From NCBI GenBank assembly GCA_036804525.1, contig DAIRSE010000002.1, forward strand, positions 124,001 to 188,000: a DNA stretch of 64,000 bases, given 5' to 3'. This DNA comes from JBFLVT01 sp036804525. Lineage in GTDB: Bacteria > Bacillota > Desulfotomaculia > Desulfotomaculales > JASEER01. A program made the position numbers and the translations under genes. Positions 50,499 to 58,988 of the stretch are shown here, piece by piece. The notes beneath the pieces are model-generated. The model was not told the origin of the DNA and searched no databases. It saw only the letters and a list, made by a program, of their open reading frames with translations. Every line of letters starts with the position of its first letter. The first letter of the stretch is position 1.

Positions 50499-51542
50499 CT
50501 AAGACCTCTTTGACAAGTATTCCCGGTACAGGTTTTCGCAGTACACGGCCGCCAGGGGGTTGTGGCCGAGGACGCGGTCCTTGGGCGCCAAAACGGTCAC
50601 CGGAGATTTTGCGTAGCGGGCGAAAAAGGTATCATGCCCTATGCACAGGCCGAGGGAAATATTGAGGTCGGTTTCTTTGGCGTTCAGGACCTTCGCCTGG
50701 CCGAGCGGGTTGCAGGTGCACTCGAACTCCTTTGCGGCTTGCGCGTACGGTATGTCAAACATCTTTTTGTCAAGGCCGCCAAGCTTGCAGCAAGCCGAAT
50801 AAACCTTGAAATACCGTTCGAGGATGTCGCAGACCACCCTCGCCTCGTCAGCCAGACCGATACAGAAGCCCAGGCCCAGGGTGTGGCAGCCTGTTCTCTG
50901 CGCAAACCTGATGATCTCCTGCAGGCGCATGAGCCGGGCCTGTCCCTGCTGGGGAAGGCCTTTGCCGCTTAGAAAACCCTTGCGCAGGTAACTGGCATAG
51001 ACGGCTGCCAGCGGGTTGTGGCCCAGCGCCCAGTCTTGCACGGCCAGAACGGTGGTGGGGATGCTGCTGTACCTGTCAAGTACGATGTCCTGCTCCACGC
51101 ACAAGCCGACCGCTACGTTAAGGTCGGCACCGGCAGCGTTGACCCTGTCCGCCAATTCCCTGCCGCCGCCGGCAAAGGCCTGCCAGCGCCTGTCGCTGTC
51201 AAGGGTGAAATCCTCATTCCCTGCCCCGCATATTTCGCACAGGACGAGGCTGACCTGGAAATGCTGCACAAGGACGCGCTGAAGCCGCAGCGCCTCGCGT
51301 TTCAGGCCGGCGCAGCAGGCCATGCTGATGCGCTTATACTCATTTAGGCGGCCGAAGCTGACCAGTTCCTGCAGGCGGGTAAGGTTGTTGCCGTATTGGT
51401 GCTGGAGAAGGCCGCTGATCGTCAGGTAAGGCCTCAGCGCAAGATCCTGGTATTCCGACAGGTCCAGGGTCCCTCCCAGACAGTCTTTGCCCTTTTTATC
51501 ACATGCGCGGTCATGAGAACAGTGTGCACATTTCACAGCCAA
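50499..51542 (-). CDS. Tandem DUF1847 protein
   Basis: 347 residues made of two DUF1847-like domains of about 170 residues. Both end in GHNPLAAVYxxxLxxxxLS and share an EAxLxxxxLxxFxV-LCxxxGxxxK/xD layout with Cys pairs (MACCAGLKREA, LGFCIGLADEA, LCVEQDIV, LCIGHDTFF). Usual members have one domain of about 200. The first has CAHCSHDRACDKKGKDC, a Cys cluster at the N-terminus, as in metal-binding members. Function of the family is not known. It appears to be an internal duplication. Confidence 0.8.
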   Translation of the reverse strand: MAVKCAHCSHDRACDKKGKDCLGGTLDLSEYQDLALRPYLTISGLLQHQYGNNLTRLQELVSFGRLNEYKRISMACCAGLKREALRLQRVLVQHFQVSLVLCEICGAGNEDFTLDSDRRWQAFAGGGRELADRVNAAGADLNVAVGLCVEQDIVLDRYSSIPTTVLAVQDWALGHNPLAAVYASYLRKGFLSGKGLPQQGQARLMRLQEIIRFAQRTGCHTLGLGFCIGLADEARVVCDILERYFKVYSACCKLGGLDKKMFDIPYAQAAKEFECTCNPLGQAKVLNAKETDLNISLGLCIGHDTFFARYAKSPVTVLAPKDRVLGHNPLAAVYCENLYREYLSKRS

Positions 51543-51665
51543 ACCCCGGCTTTCCGATCACAGGACTTTGCCTGCTATTCAGTTTGGATTCCGCTGAAAA
51601 AAGCCTTACGAGTACTCTTCAGTCGAATCTAGTTTAACATAAAACCCTGGCGTTGGATCTTTAAC

Positions 51666-51694
51666 TTAACTTGACTTAACCTGTATTATATAAT
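51666..51694 (+). promoter_or_regulatory. Promoter of the flavoprotein gene
   Basis: TATAAT at 51689-51694 with TTAACT at 51666-51671, 17 bases apart. The -35 is embedded in three TTAAC/TTGAC words (51661-51680). The start is 112 bases downstream. Confidence 0.5.
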
Positions 51695-51805
51695 TGATAT
51701 GGTATTGAACCCGTAGAGCGGTGAACGGGGCGGCAGGCCCTCTTCATTTTGCCGGGTTTTGTGAAGACAGGCACAAAGCAACTGAATGACTAAGGAGTGA
51801 AGGGC

Positions 51806-53152
51806 ATGGCAAGAGCTTACGACATTGTTGTCGTCGGCGGCGGCACGGCGGGAGTGACGGCGGCAACCACCGCCCGGCGGCATTACCCGGACAAGAAGGT
51901 GCTGGTCATCCGCCACGAAGAAAAAACCCTCATTCCCTGCGGCATTCCCTATATGTTCGGCACACTGAAGGCCGACCCGCTGAAAAACGTCAATCCGGAC
52001 TACGTCCTGGAAAAACGGGGTATTGAGCTGCGCGTGGGGGAAGTAACCGGCATCAACAGAGAGGCCAAAGAAGTGGTCCTGGCCTCGGGGGAAAGCATCG
52101 GCTACGACAAGCTCGTCCTGGCCACCGGCTCTCACCCCGTTTCGCCGCCCATTCCCGGGAGGGACAAAGAGAACGTCTTCTGGATCACGAAATCTCTCCC
52201 CCACCTCCAGAAGATCTTTGCGGCGCTGGACTCCGCTACGAAAGTAGTCATTGTCGGCGGCGGTTTTGTCGGTGTTGAAGTGGCGGAGGAAATCAGGAAG
52301 CATCGCCGCCTTGACGTGACTATCGTGGAGATTCTGCCCTGCTGCCTCTACAGTTCCTTTGACGAGGAGATTTGCGTCGAAGCGGAGCACGAACTGGAGG
52401 TTCTCGGCGTCAAGATCTTGACCAACCAGAAGGTCAAAGAGCTGACGGGAGACACCCGGGTGCAGGGCGTCGTCCTGGCCGACGGGACCGAACTGCCGGC
52501 CGACGTGGTTATCCTGAGTACCGGGGTGCGCCCACTTACCTCTCTGGCCAGCGAAGCCGGTTTAGCGCTGGGGCCCATGGGCGGGATCATGGTCGACCGG
52601 ACCATGGCCACATCCGATCCCAGCATCTTCGCCTGCGGCGACTGTACCGAAAAGTTCTCGTTCTTTGCCGGGAACCCAGTGCGCGTTCAGCTCGCTTCCG
52701 TCGCCTCGATGGAGGCACGGGTGGCGGGAGCCAACCTCTACGTCCGGCGGCGCACCAACCCCGGTACGGTCGGCGTGTTCTCCACCTTTATCGGGACCAA
52801 GGCTTTCGGCTGTGCCGGCCTGACCGAACGCGCGGCTGAAGAGAAAGGCTATGAGGTGCTGATCGGGGAGGCTTCGGCGCCCAACCAGCATCCGAGCGCC
52901 CTGCCCGGGACGCAGGACACCAGGGTTAAACTGGTCTTCGACCGCTACTCGGGGATTCTGCTGGGAGGCCAGGTCGTGGGCAGCAAGAGTATCGGCGACC
53001 TGGTCAACCTGCTGAGCGCCTGCCTGCTGCACCGGATGACGGCCACCCAGATGGCGGGCTTCCAGATGGGCACCCACCCAATGCTCACCCCGTCACCGGC
53101 GGCTTACCCCCTGGTCGTAGCCGCCGAGGCCGCCGCCACCGAGCGGCTGTAG
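51806..53152 (+). CDS. FAD-dependent CoA-disulfide reductase/NADH oxidase-like protein
   Basis: 448 residues from ATG 51806, 9 bases after AAGGAG (an in-frame GTG at 51797 is next to that site). FAD motif VVVGGGTAGVTAA at 7-19, redox Cys in LIPCGIPY (about 46), NAD motif VIVGGGFVGVEVAEE, second FAD motif SIFACGDCTE, and a C-terminal dimerisation domain. A single redox Cys fits CoA-disulfide reductase, NADH oxidase or NADH:polysulfide reductase. Cys 47 lies where the thiol/persulfide is made in Nox/Npsr. Which substrate is used cannot be told. Confidence 0.87.
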   Translation: MARAYDIVVVGGGTAGVTAATTARRHYPDKKVLVIRHEEKTLIPCGIPYMFGTLKADPLKNVNPDYVLEKRGIELRVGEVTGINREAKEVVLASGESIGYDKLVLATGSHPVSPPIPGRDKENVFWITKSLPHLQKIFAALDSATKVVIVGGGFVGVEVAEEIRKHRRLDVTIVEILPCCLYSSFDEEICVEAEHELEVLGVKILTNQKVKELTGDTRVQGVVLADGTELPADVVILSTGVRPLTSLASEAGLALGPMGGIMVDRTMATSDPSIFACGDCTEKFSFFAGNPVRVQLASVASMEARVAGANLYVRRRTNPGTVGVFSTFIGTKAFGCAGLTERAAEEKGYEVLIGEASAPNQHPSALPGTQDTRVKLVFDRYSGILLGGQVVGSKSIGDLVNLLSACLLHRMTATQMAGFQMGTHPMLTPSPAAYPLVVAAEAAATERL

Positions 53153-53173
53153 ACAAGTTCCCGGCAGCGCCGT

Positions 53174-53218
53174 ACCCCAAATGTGAGAGTCAGACCCTCA
53201 CATTTGGGGTTTCCTTCT
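53174..53218 (+). terminator. Bidirectional terminator between converging genes
   Basis: Perfect 14-bp stem (53174-53187 with 53197-53210), 9-base loop, followed by TTTCCTTCTT on the plus strand. It serves the flavoprotein gene and could serve ccsA from the other side. Confidence 0.85.
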
Positions 53219-53979
53219 TAATAAGCGTGCAGACCCGGGAGCAGGAAGCTGACCCCTAGCAAAGTAAAGAGGAGGGCGGCGAAACCTGCAACGGCAAGCC
53301 AGGCGGCACGCCGCCCGTGCCACCCGCGCGCCTTCCGGGCGTGCAGGTACAGCGCGTAAATGAACCACGTGACAAGCGCCCACGTCTCCTTGGGGTCCCA
53401 ACTCCACCAGGCGCCCCAGGCTTCCTCCGCCCAGATCGCGCCGGTGATCAGAAGCAGCGTTTGAAAAGCGAAACCAAAGGCCACCGTGCTGTAGGTATAA
53501 CGGTCAAGGACGGCAGGTGACGGCAGGCGCGTATCCGTCGAACACCCTGCAGCACGTTCGCTTAGCAGGTACATTACGGCCAGGGCGAAGGAAATCGCGA
53601 AAGCTGAGTAGGCCAGGACGGCCGTAGCCACGTGTAGTTGCAGCCAGATGCTCTGCAGGGCCGGAGCCAGGGGGCGGAGGTCACTGGAAAGCACGCTGGC
53701 GACCCCCATCAGGCCTACAGCCAGGGGCAGGGTGAAGCCGGTGATAACCGGAAGCCGCCAGCGGAGGGCAATCCATACCGTCGCTCCGGCCAGCGCCCAT
53801 ACAAAAAGGGTGACAAACTCGTAAAGGCTGGCAAAAGGCCAGTGCCCGGCAGTAAGCCATCGAGCTCCCAGCGCCCCCGTATGGGCGATCAGCCCGAGCC
53901 CGGACAGGATGAAAACCAGCCTGTTCAGGAAGTTGTGCCGCGCCCACAAGTAGATCAGAGCCAGCACGGCAGCGGCCAA
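53218..53979 (-). CDS. ccsA: Cytochrome c assembly protein CcsA/ResC type
   Basis: 253 residues, about eight membrane segments. The tryptophan-rich haem-handling motif WGAWWSWDPKETWALVTWF lies around residues 184-202, with His residues on both sides (HVATAVLAYSAFA, FIYALYLHARKARG). It is the ResC/CcsA part of system II, which attaches haem to c-type cytochromes. The partner ResB is not seen in the window. Directly upstream on this strand lies a broken nrfA piece, so the locus was once a nitrite-reduction or haem locus. Confidence 0.92.
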   Translation of the reverse strand: MAAAVLALIYLWARHNFLNRLVFILSGLGLIAHTGALGARWLTAGHWPFASLYEFVTLFVWALAGATVWIALRWRLPVITGFTLPLAVGLMGVASVLSSDLRPLAPALQSIWLQLHVATAVLAYSAFAISFALAVMYLLSERAAGCSTDTRLPSPAVLDRYTYSTVAFGFAFQTLLLITGAIWAEEAWGAWWSWDPKETWALVTWFIYALYLHARKARGWHGRRAAWLAVAGFAALLFTLLGVSFLLPGLHAY

Positions 53980-53984
53980 ATAAA

Positions 53985-54330
53985 TCAGGAAAGCCAGCGT
54001 CCCAAGGCTTTCCTCAATAGTTGCAACGATGTTTCAAACCTCCCTTCAGAGAAGAGCAGACGGTTGGTCACCGGAGCAAAGTAGTACTCAACGTGGCACT
54101 GCGCGCAAATAGGCGTACGCATTTCCTGCCGGGTAGCCTTCGCAATGTCCCGTCCCTGCCGCGCAAAAGCCCCAATGAGGGCCGGCCTGCTGATCAGCAG
54201 CTTTATCGCCGCCGCGGGATCTGCCTGGCACGTACACGACACCTTCCCGGGGCACCTTGTTACCAGTTTTGGACGCGGAACAATCCGGTTCCTGCCGGAC
54301 GGTAGGGAAAGGATTATAACAGTTTTTAAG
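53985..54330 (-). pseudogene. nrfA: Cytochrome c nitrite reductase (nrfA) remnant
   Basis: About 60 residues (54077-54254) look like NrfA: LLISRPALIGAFARQGRDI, KATRQEMRTPICAQCHVEYYF with the haem motif CAQCH and the segment PAAAIK before it. NrfA has about 480 residues with five haems; here only one CxxCH remains. The flanking sequence (54255-54383) is not family-like, and after VEYYF the protein turns to unrelated residues. Ammonia-forming nitrite reductase is thus decayed in this strain. Confidence 0.75.
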
Positions 54331-54447
54331 GAAAAAGTGGGGCCGGCACTTGTGATAGAAAGAAGGCACGTGCTGGGGTACAATACTTAGTAAGCGCAGT
54401 GCGCAGTTCAGCAGCCGCGGGGGAGGGTCGTCCACCTGAACCGGAAC

Positions 54448-55119
54448 TTGATCGAGCAGCTCAAGCGCATTTCTCTCTTTGCCGCTTTACCGCCCGAAGC
54501 GCTTAAATCCGTAGCATCCATCGTTCGTGAGAGGCGTTACGCCAAGGGACGGCTGATTTTTGTGGAAGGCGAGCCGGGAGACGGGATCTTTTTGCTCCAG
54601 GAGGGCAGGATCAAGCTGACCAGGCAAGCACCGGACGGGCGGGAACACATCCTGCACTACGTCAATCCCGGCGAGGTATTCGCCGAGATCGTCCTCTTCG
54701 ACGGAGGAACCTACCCCGCGACCGCCGAGGTTGTAGAGGACGCACGGGTGGGGGTTATCCTGAACCCTGATTTTGATGACCTCATAGTCAAACATCCCGA
54801 AGTGGCCCTGGCCATGCTGCGGGTCATGTCCCGGCGCCTGCGCACCGCCCAGGAAAAGGTGATGAGCCTGGCCCTGCACGACGTCACGCGGCGCCTGGTG
54901 GCCGCCATCCTGACCCTGGCCGAAGACCACGGGCAGCCCGAAGGAAACGGCCTGCGCATTAACTTCAACATCACCAACCAGGACCTCGGCAACCTCATCG
55001 GGGCTTCGCGCGAGTCGGTCAACCGGACCTTGGGCGAGCTCAGGCAGGCCGGCGCGATCGAGATTGACCGTCAGCAGATCATTGTCCGCGACCGCAAGCG
55101 CCTGCTCAGATACCTGTAG
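54448..55119 (+). CDS. Crp/Fnr-family transcriptional regulator
   Basis: 223 residues from TTG 54448. cAMP-binding-like domain at about 10-120 (GRLIFVEGEPGDGIFLLQEGRIKL), dimer helix and a C-terminal winged helix with NQDLGNLIGASRESVNRTLGELRQAGAI as recognition helix. There is no Cys cluster for a [4Fe-4S] centre at the N-terminus, so it is not Fnr-type but a Crp/ArcR-like one. It is divergent from ccsA and the nrfA remnant and may have controlled them. Confidence 0.9.
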   Translation: MIEQLKRISLFAALPPEALKSVASIVRERRYAKGRLIFVEGEPGDGIFLLQEGRIKLTRQAPDGREHILHYVNPGEVFAEIVLFDGGTYPATAEVVEDARVGVILNPDFDDLIVKHPEVALAMLRVMSRRLRTAQEKVMSLALHDVTRRLVAAILTLAEDHGQPEGNGLRINFNITNQDLGNLIGASRESVNRTLGELRQAGAIEIDRQQIIVRDRKRLLRYL

Positions 55120-55189
55120 TCGTACGTCGTTCGTCGTACGCGGAGACAGAAGAATCGGCCCGGCAGATTGCGTTCGTCAGACCCACCGC

Positions 55190-55615
55190 TCAGCGCTGGT
55201 TGGCTTCGGCTTGCTCTACCAGCCGACGCACTTCGGTCTCTTCCTTCTTAATATGGACTCTGAGCCACTTTACAATCTCAAAGCCGTATTTCCTGATCTC
55301 CTCGGCGTCTTTGCGCTCGACCGCCTGCTTAAACCCATCGAAAACCTTGTACAGCTTCCGGTGTTCATCCAGCATTCCGTCGATAAAGCGCTGTGCTTCC
55401 TCGCCCACCGAGGCGGCCATAGGATATACCGTTTCCTCCTCGGCCTTGAAGTGTGGGTGGATATCATCGTCGACGACTTCCACAAACTCATTGAACTCGG
55501 CGAACATCGTCGGGCGCAGGCCGAGATATTCGGTATCTTTGAGAAGACCTTCCAGCTTGTCCAGCAAGAACAGTACAGCTTTGTGATCATCCTTGAAACG
55601 GGTCAGCCAGGACAT
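55190..55615 (-). CDS. Hemerythrin-like protein
   Basis: 141 residues from ATG 55615, with GGAGGGAAGGAGC in front. Four-helix bundle with iron ligands in DDHKAVL (His about 11), HPHFKAEEETVYP (H-x3-E) and DEHRKLY plus HIKKEETEV (H-x3-E). This is the hemerythrin HHE pattern. Members bind O2 or act as di-iron sensors. The length and missing partner domains fit a free-standing protein. It ends near degenerate GTACGTCGTTCGTCG words (55120-55140). Confidence 0.88.
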   Translation of the reverse strand: MSWLTRFKDDHKAVLFLLDKLEGLLKDTEYLGLRPTMFAEFNEFVEVVDDDIHPHFKAEEETVYPMAASVGEEAQRFIDGMLDEHRKLYKVFDGFKQAVERKDAEEIRKYGFEIVKWLRVHIKKEETEVRRLVEQAEANQR

Positions 55616-55666
55616 GCTCCTTCCCTCCAATCCATTTTCCCGCCTCCGACCTTAACCTCTCACCTT

Positions 55667-56032
55667 TCACTTCCCTTTAAGGCGGGCCAGTTCTTCCAGT
55701 TCTTCTCTGGCCAGGTCGTCAACCCCGGCCATCAGCTCCAGGTGGTGGCGCAGTTCATGCCGGATCGTCTCGAACAGCTCGTCCTGCCAGACCTCGGCTG
55801 GTTCACCGTCCAGGACGGCGGCAAAGGAACCGTAGTAAAAAACAATATAGCATCCGAGCACGGGGTCCTCAAGGTACTCGCCCATAATATAGAACTCGTC
55901 TTCCTTCTTGGCCTCCGGCAGGACCATGAAACCGCCGTTCAGGTTGCGGCAGAGACGGGGCGGAATGCGGTCGACAAGCTCACCCGCGAGTTCGGTGAAA
56001 CCGTCGAGGTCGTAAGCCGGTTTGCCTTTCAC
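55667..56032 (-). CDS. Metallopeptidase (zincin-like)
   Basis: 121 residues from GTG 56032, overlapping the stop of the cupin gene (GTGA). The motif RHELRHHLEL near 96-105 is an H-E-x-x-H zincin site, and the strand YIVFYYGSFAAVL before it fits the small zincin_1-type metallopeptidase family. It is coupled to the cupin gene. Substrates are not known. Another frame overlapping this one on the same strand has no family support. Confidence 0.78.
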   Translation of the reverse strand: MKGKPAYDLDGFTELAGELVDRIPPRLCRNLNGGFMVLPEAKKEDEFYIMGEYLEDPVLGCYIVFYYGSFAAVLDGEPAEVWQDELFETIRHELRHHLELMAGVDDLAREELEELARLKGK

Positions 56033-56352
56033 CTCGCACCGGCCTCCTGGTCCAGGTACTCTGTCCGCACCGGGACAAAGGTATCCAGCACCTCGGTCTC
56101 TTCCAGGGCCTCGACCCCGTGGGGCACATTCGACGGCACAACCAGGGCTTGGCCCGCCGCCAGCATGAGTTCCCGGCCGCCCGTGCGGTAGCGCAGGCTC
56201 CCTCGGAGGACGTAAGTGCACTGCTCGTGCTCGTGCCGGTGGAGCGGCACGACGGACCCTGCATCCAGCCAGACGCGGCAGACCATCATCTTCTCCCCCA
56301 CGGCCAGGTTCTTGCGCCAGACCCCTTCCGCCATCTTCACGCCTTCCGGCAT
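56029..56352 (-). CDS. Cupin-domain protein
   Basis: 107 residues from ATG 56352 (GGAGGAGAG just upstream). Cupin motifs VVPLHRHEHEQCTYVLRGSL (H-x-H-x-E) and VPSNVPHGVEALEE (the conserved His of motif 2) are plain; a one-domain cupin barrel. Metal-binding but no specific enzyme family is recognised. It precedes the zincin gene in one coupled unit. Confidence 0.88.
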   Translation of the reverse strand: MPEGVKMAEGVWRKNLAVGEKMMVCRVWLDAGSVVPLHRHEHEQCTYVLRGSLRYRTGGRELMLAAGQALVVPSNVPHGVEALEETEVLDTFVPVRTEYLDQEAGAR

Positions 56353-56383
56353 GCTTCTCTCCTCCTTTTTGCATCGGCCGCCG

Positions 56384-57319
56384 CTAACGCGCGGCTTTCT
56401 CCTCAACGACCATAGAAGAACCGCCGTTTTCTGTCTTTTGCCTTTCAGCAAGGATAACGCCGATTAACACCGTCAAGCCGGCCGCTATTTCCACAGGCCG
56501 CAGCCTTTCACCGAGCAGGAGGGCGGCAAGGATGATAGCCGTAATGGGAATAAGATTCAGGTACAGACCGGCCTCGCTGGCCTCAAAAGATCGCAGGGCG
56601 TAGTTCCACAGCACGATGGGCAGCGCCGAAGCAACCACGCCAAGATACAGGATAACCGCCCAGGGCTCCCAGCCCAGGTGAAGATAGTCAGGTTGCCTTT
56701 CCAGCAAGGCAAAAGGAAGCAAGTACAATATCCCCCATGAAGTACCCTGAAAAGTCACCACAGCCGGATCAACGGTGTCGCTGAATTTTCTGCCGAGGAC
56801 CGTATAAATGGCCCAGGCTATGGCTGACCCAATCAAGAGCAGGGCGCCAAGGTTTAAGGACCCCTCCAGTAAGTTCACGTTTTCAGACCACACCAGGGCG
56901 GCCACCCCCAGCACGGTCAAGGCGATACCGGCCACCCGTGTGCCCCCGATCCGCTCCCCCAGGAAGTAGAACGAGGTTATGGCCGTAAAAGCCGGAACAG
57001 CAGCCAGGATAAGCGAAGCGGTGCCCGCCCGGCAGTACAGGAGAGCCCAGTTCTGCAGGGCAAAGAACAGGAAAACCCCCGTAAAACCCATTAAGGCTGC
57101 TGTCGGCACCGGTAGCGCCGCTGAGCGCTTCCTTCGCACATAGAACAGAGGCAACAACACAAGAGCCGCAAAGCCAAACCGCCAAAGAGCCAGGGTGGCA
57201 GGTGGAAATGCCTGCAGGGCGTCCTTGGTGGCGACGAAGGTCGAACCCCAGATGAAGACGGTGAGCAGCAGCGCAGCCAAAGCCCTTCCTCTTCCTGTTC
57301 CTGTTTGCATAAAGACCAT
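56384..57319 (-). CDS. EamA-family (DMT) transporter
   Basis: 311 residues with ten membrane helices in two EamA repeats. TVFIWGSTFVATKDAL starts the first; the second includes AIAWAIYTVLGRKFS. Members export amino acids, purines or other metabolites. The last residues run to the leader of the cupin gene (31 bases). ATG 57319 follows GGGGGAAGGA. Confidence 0.9.
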   Translation of the reverse strand: MVFMQTGTGRGRALAALLLTVFIWGSTFVATKDALQAFPPATLALWRFGFAALVLLPLFYVRRKRSAALPVPTAALMGFTGVFLFFALQNWALLYCRAGTASLILAAVPAFTAITSFYFLGERIGGTRVAGIALTVLGVAALVWSENVNLLEGSLNLGALLLIGSAIAWAIYTVLGRKFSDTVDPAVVTFQGTSWGILYLLPFALLERQPDYLHLGWEPWAVILYLGVVASALPIVLWNYALRSFEASEAGLYLNLIPITAIILAALLLGERLRPVEIAAGLTVLIGVILAERQKTENGGSSMVVEEKAAR

Positions 57320-57502
57320 CCTTCCCCCTTAAACTAGGAAAAACTTCTTGCCCGCAAACCCTTTTCCCTGCAGGAACCAACCGGCCTCGCAACGCATAAT
57401 TTGGTCACCGGCGTGCCCTGTGATAAGACAGGAAGCCAATCACATAACCCGCACTGAACTGCATATAGATTAAAGTACGTCGCCGGTTAAGGAGGGAGCA
57501 GG

Positions 57503-57559
57503 GTGCTTAGGAGACGCTGGATGCTGAGGGCGTGCGCGCACTGCCAGAGCGGCTGCTGA
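57503..57559 (+). CDS. Possible Cys-rich micropeptide
   Basis: An 18-residue frame, GTG 57503 after TAAGGAGGGAGC, with CAHCQSGC near the C-terminus and an otherwise basic N-terminus (MLRRRWMLRA). A hairpin terminator follows 46 bases later (57605-57631), so it could be one short transcript. The ribosome site is strong. Without homologues the call is tentative; it may also be a leader peptide or noise. Confidence 0.35.
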   Translation: MLRRRWMLRACAHCQSGC

Positions 57560-57604
57560 CCGAAGTCCCGGGTACGACGTTAAACTGCCCTTTCGACATA
57601 CCAG

Positions 57605-57640
57605 GGAGCAGGCATCTCTTAGGCCTGCTCCTTGTGTCTT
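57605..57640 (+). terminator. Terminator
   Basis: GGAGCAGGC (57605-57613) pairs with GCCTGCTCC (57623-57631), then TTGTGTCTT. It faces the stop of the coiled-coil gene and could also serve that gene from the minus side. Confidence 0.65.
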
Positions 57641-57648
57641 ACCTTTCT

Positions 57649-58794
57649 TTACCTGGTTCGCAGGGCGATGATCAGCTTATCTTCGTCGGACTCGATGGAA
57701 TCCACGGCGAAACGCCTGTACTGCTCGTCGAGCCGGAAGAACAGCGAGCCATCCCTGGCGATGCTCTGCAGCACGGGTTTCTGCACGGGGGTGCCGTCAA
57801 GCAGCAGAGACGTCGGTATAAACCGCACCGCCGTTCCCCCGTTTTCGGCGACAAGCTCCCCGGAAAGGCTGAACGAGGTGCTGTTCTCGCTCCTTCCGGC
57901 AATGACCAGCCCCCCCGGTGTGACCTTGACGGTCAACAAGGTTCCCGTGGCCGGGTCCACACGCTTCAGCACTTCGTTGATCGTGGAAGTGCTGACCTCG
58001 ATGCACAGGCGCCGGTTGGCGAAATACACCCTGTCGGGCTTCATTTCTTTGATAAACAGGCGGTCGAGCTGCCTCAGGAGGGTGTGCAGCGGGGTCAGGG
58101 AAGCGTACCACTGCTGCTCAAGCTTAACGATCCGCGCCAGCAGGTCACCCGACTCGGCCCTAAGGGATTCGAGCATCGCGGATTTCTTCCTCTGCGTCTC
58201 CTCGGCTTGGGCGATTCGCGCATCGAGGAGGTCTTTCTGCGCGCGTGTCTTGAGTTCGATGCGGTAAATGTCGGCCAGCTTTTGCTGCAAGGCCGCATCA
58301 AGCGTCTCTACTTCACGGATGAGACGGGCTTCGTAGTCAATCAGCCAGCTGACAAGCTCACCCCTGTTTATAAGATCCATGACGCTTTCGGCATCGAGGA
58401 TAATGGCAATCAGGGAGACGTTCCCGTTCTCGTAAAGGTAGCACAGCCACCGGCCCAGGCGTTTCCTGGCCAGGGCAAGTTTTTTGCGGATTTCCTCCTC
58501 TTCCGCCCGTGCTTGTGCGGCATCCTCTTCCAGGGCCGCCAGTCGTCCTTCGATTTCCCGCTGCTGCGACCGCAAGTCGGAAAGGAGGATATCAAGCTGC
58601 AGCAGTTCGGCCGCCAACGTTTTTTCTCTCTCGGCGTAAACTTGAGCGACAGCAACATCATTCCCGCGTTGCCGTTCGAGCTCGCGTAACGCCGGGGGGT
58701 CGGCAGCGCAAAACGGCGCCGTCCCAAGAAAAACAACCAGGGCCAGGCCAAGGGCAATGGCTTGACGCAACCGGCAAGAACCTTGACGATTCAC
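57649..58794 (-). CDS. Secreted coiled-coil protein (CwlO-like N-terminus)
   Basis: 381 residues from GTG 58794, which follows AAGAAGGAG. Signal peptide to about residue 32 (ALGLALVVFLGTAPFCA). A long coiled coil at about 35-220 (RSQQREIEGRLAALEEDAAQ), with a LCYLYENGNVSLIAIILDAES segment like the CwlO/PcsB N-domain. The C-terminal 150 residues are a beta-rich domain (VNKIEVSTSTINEV-type and FSLSGELVAENGG) with no NlpC/P60 or M23 peptidase. It may activate or scaffold cell-wall hydrolysis; the family of the C-terminal part is not recognised. Confidence 0.75.
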   Translation of the reverse strand: MNRQGSCRLRQAIALGLALVVFLGTAPFCAADPPALRELERQRGNDVAVAQVYAEREKTLAAELLQLDILLSDLRSQQREIEGRLAALEEDAAQARAEEEEIRKKLALARKRLGRWLCYLYENGNVSLIAIILDAESVMDLINRGELVSWLIDYEARLIREVETLDAALQQKLADIYRIELKTRAQKDLLDARIAQAEETQRKKSAMLESLRAESGDLLARIVKLEQQWYASLTPLHTLLRQLDRLFIKEMKPDRVYFANRRLCIEVSTSTINEVLKRVDPATGTLLTVKVTPGGLVIAGRSENSTSFSLSGELVAENGGTAVRFIPTSLLLDGTPVQKPVLQSIARDGSLFFRLDEQYRRFAVDSIESDEDKLIIALRTR

Positions 58795-58903
58795 GCTACT
58801 CCTTCTTTCCCTTTGACACTTAAGGGGCATGCGTCCTTTGTATACTATTTGGTATGCAGGAAAAGAATCCCTCTCAATGTTAGATCTTAGATCTTAGGAC
58901 ATT

Positions 58904-58960
58904 GGAATTCGCGCAGCGAATTCCTTCGAGTCCGACGACTGACGACCGACGACTGATGTG
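58904..58960. repeat. Palindrome plus GACGACTGACGACCG words
   Basis: GGAATTCGCGCAGCGAATTCC (58904-58924) is palindromic apart from the middle. It is followed by GACGACTGACGACCGACGAC (about 58933-58952), a tandem of a 7-8 base word. It lies just before the rarA start. Confidence 0.65.
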
Positions 58961-58988
58961 GTATTGTAGTCGCAAGGGAGATGATCTA

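Larger units (their letters stand above)
57320..57648. other. Gene-free stretch with a possible small ORF
   Basis: Apart from the small reading frame at 57503 and the terminator at 57605, no gene is seen. The left part holds the leader of the DMT gene. Confidence 0.5.

Noticed and set aside
57557..57559. TGA after the GC end of the small Cys-rich frame, considered as Sec (GCU motif)
   Set aside because: Only seven more codons follow before a stop, no SECIS-like hairpin is clear, and no homologue is known to me.
57480..57640. Considered as a T-box leader
   Set aside because: The T-box sequence (AGGGTGGNACCGCG) is absent, and the next gene on this strand is more than 1 kb away.
57532..58689. 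Long plus-strand frame opposite the coiled-coil gene
   Set aside because: It lacks a ribosome site and family likeness; the minus-strand gene has a signal peptide and GTG start with AAGAAGGAG.
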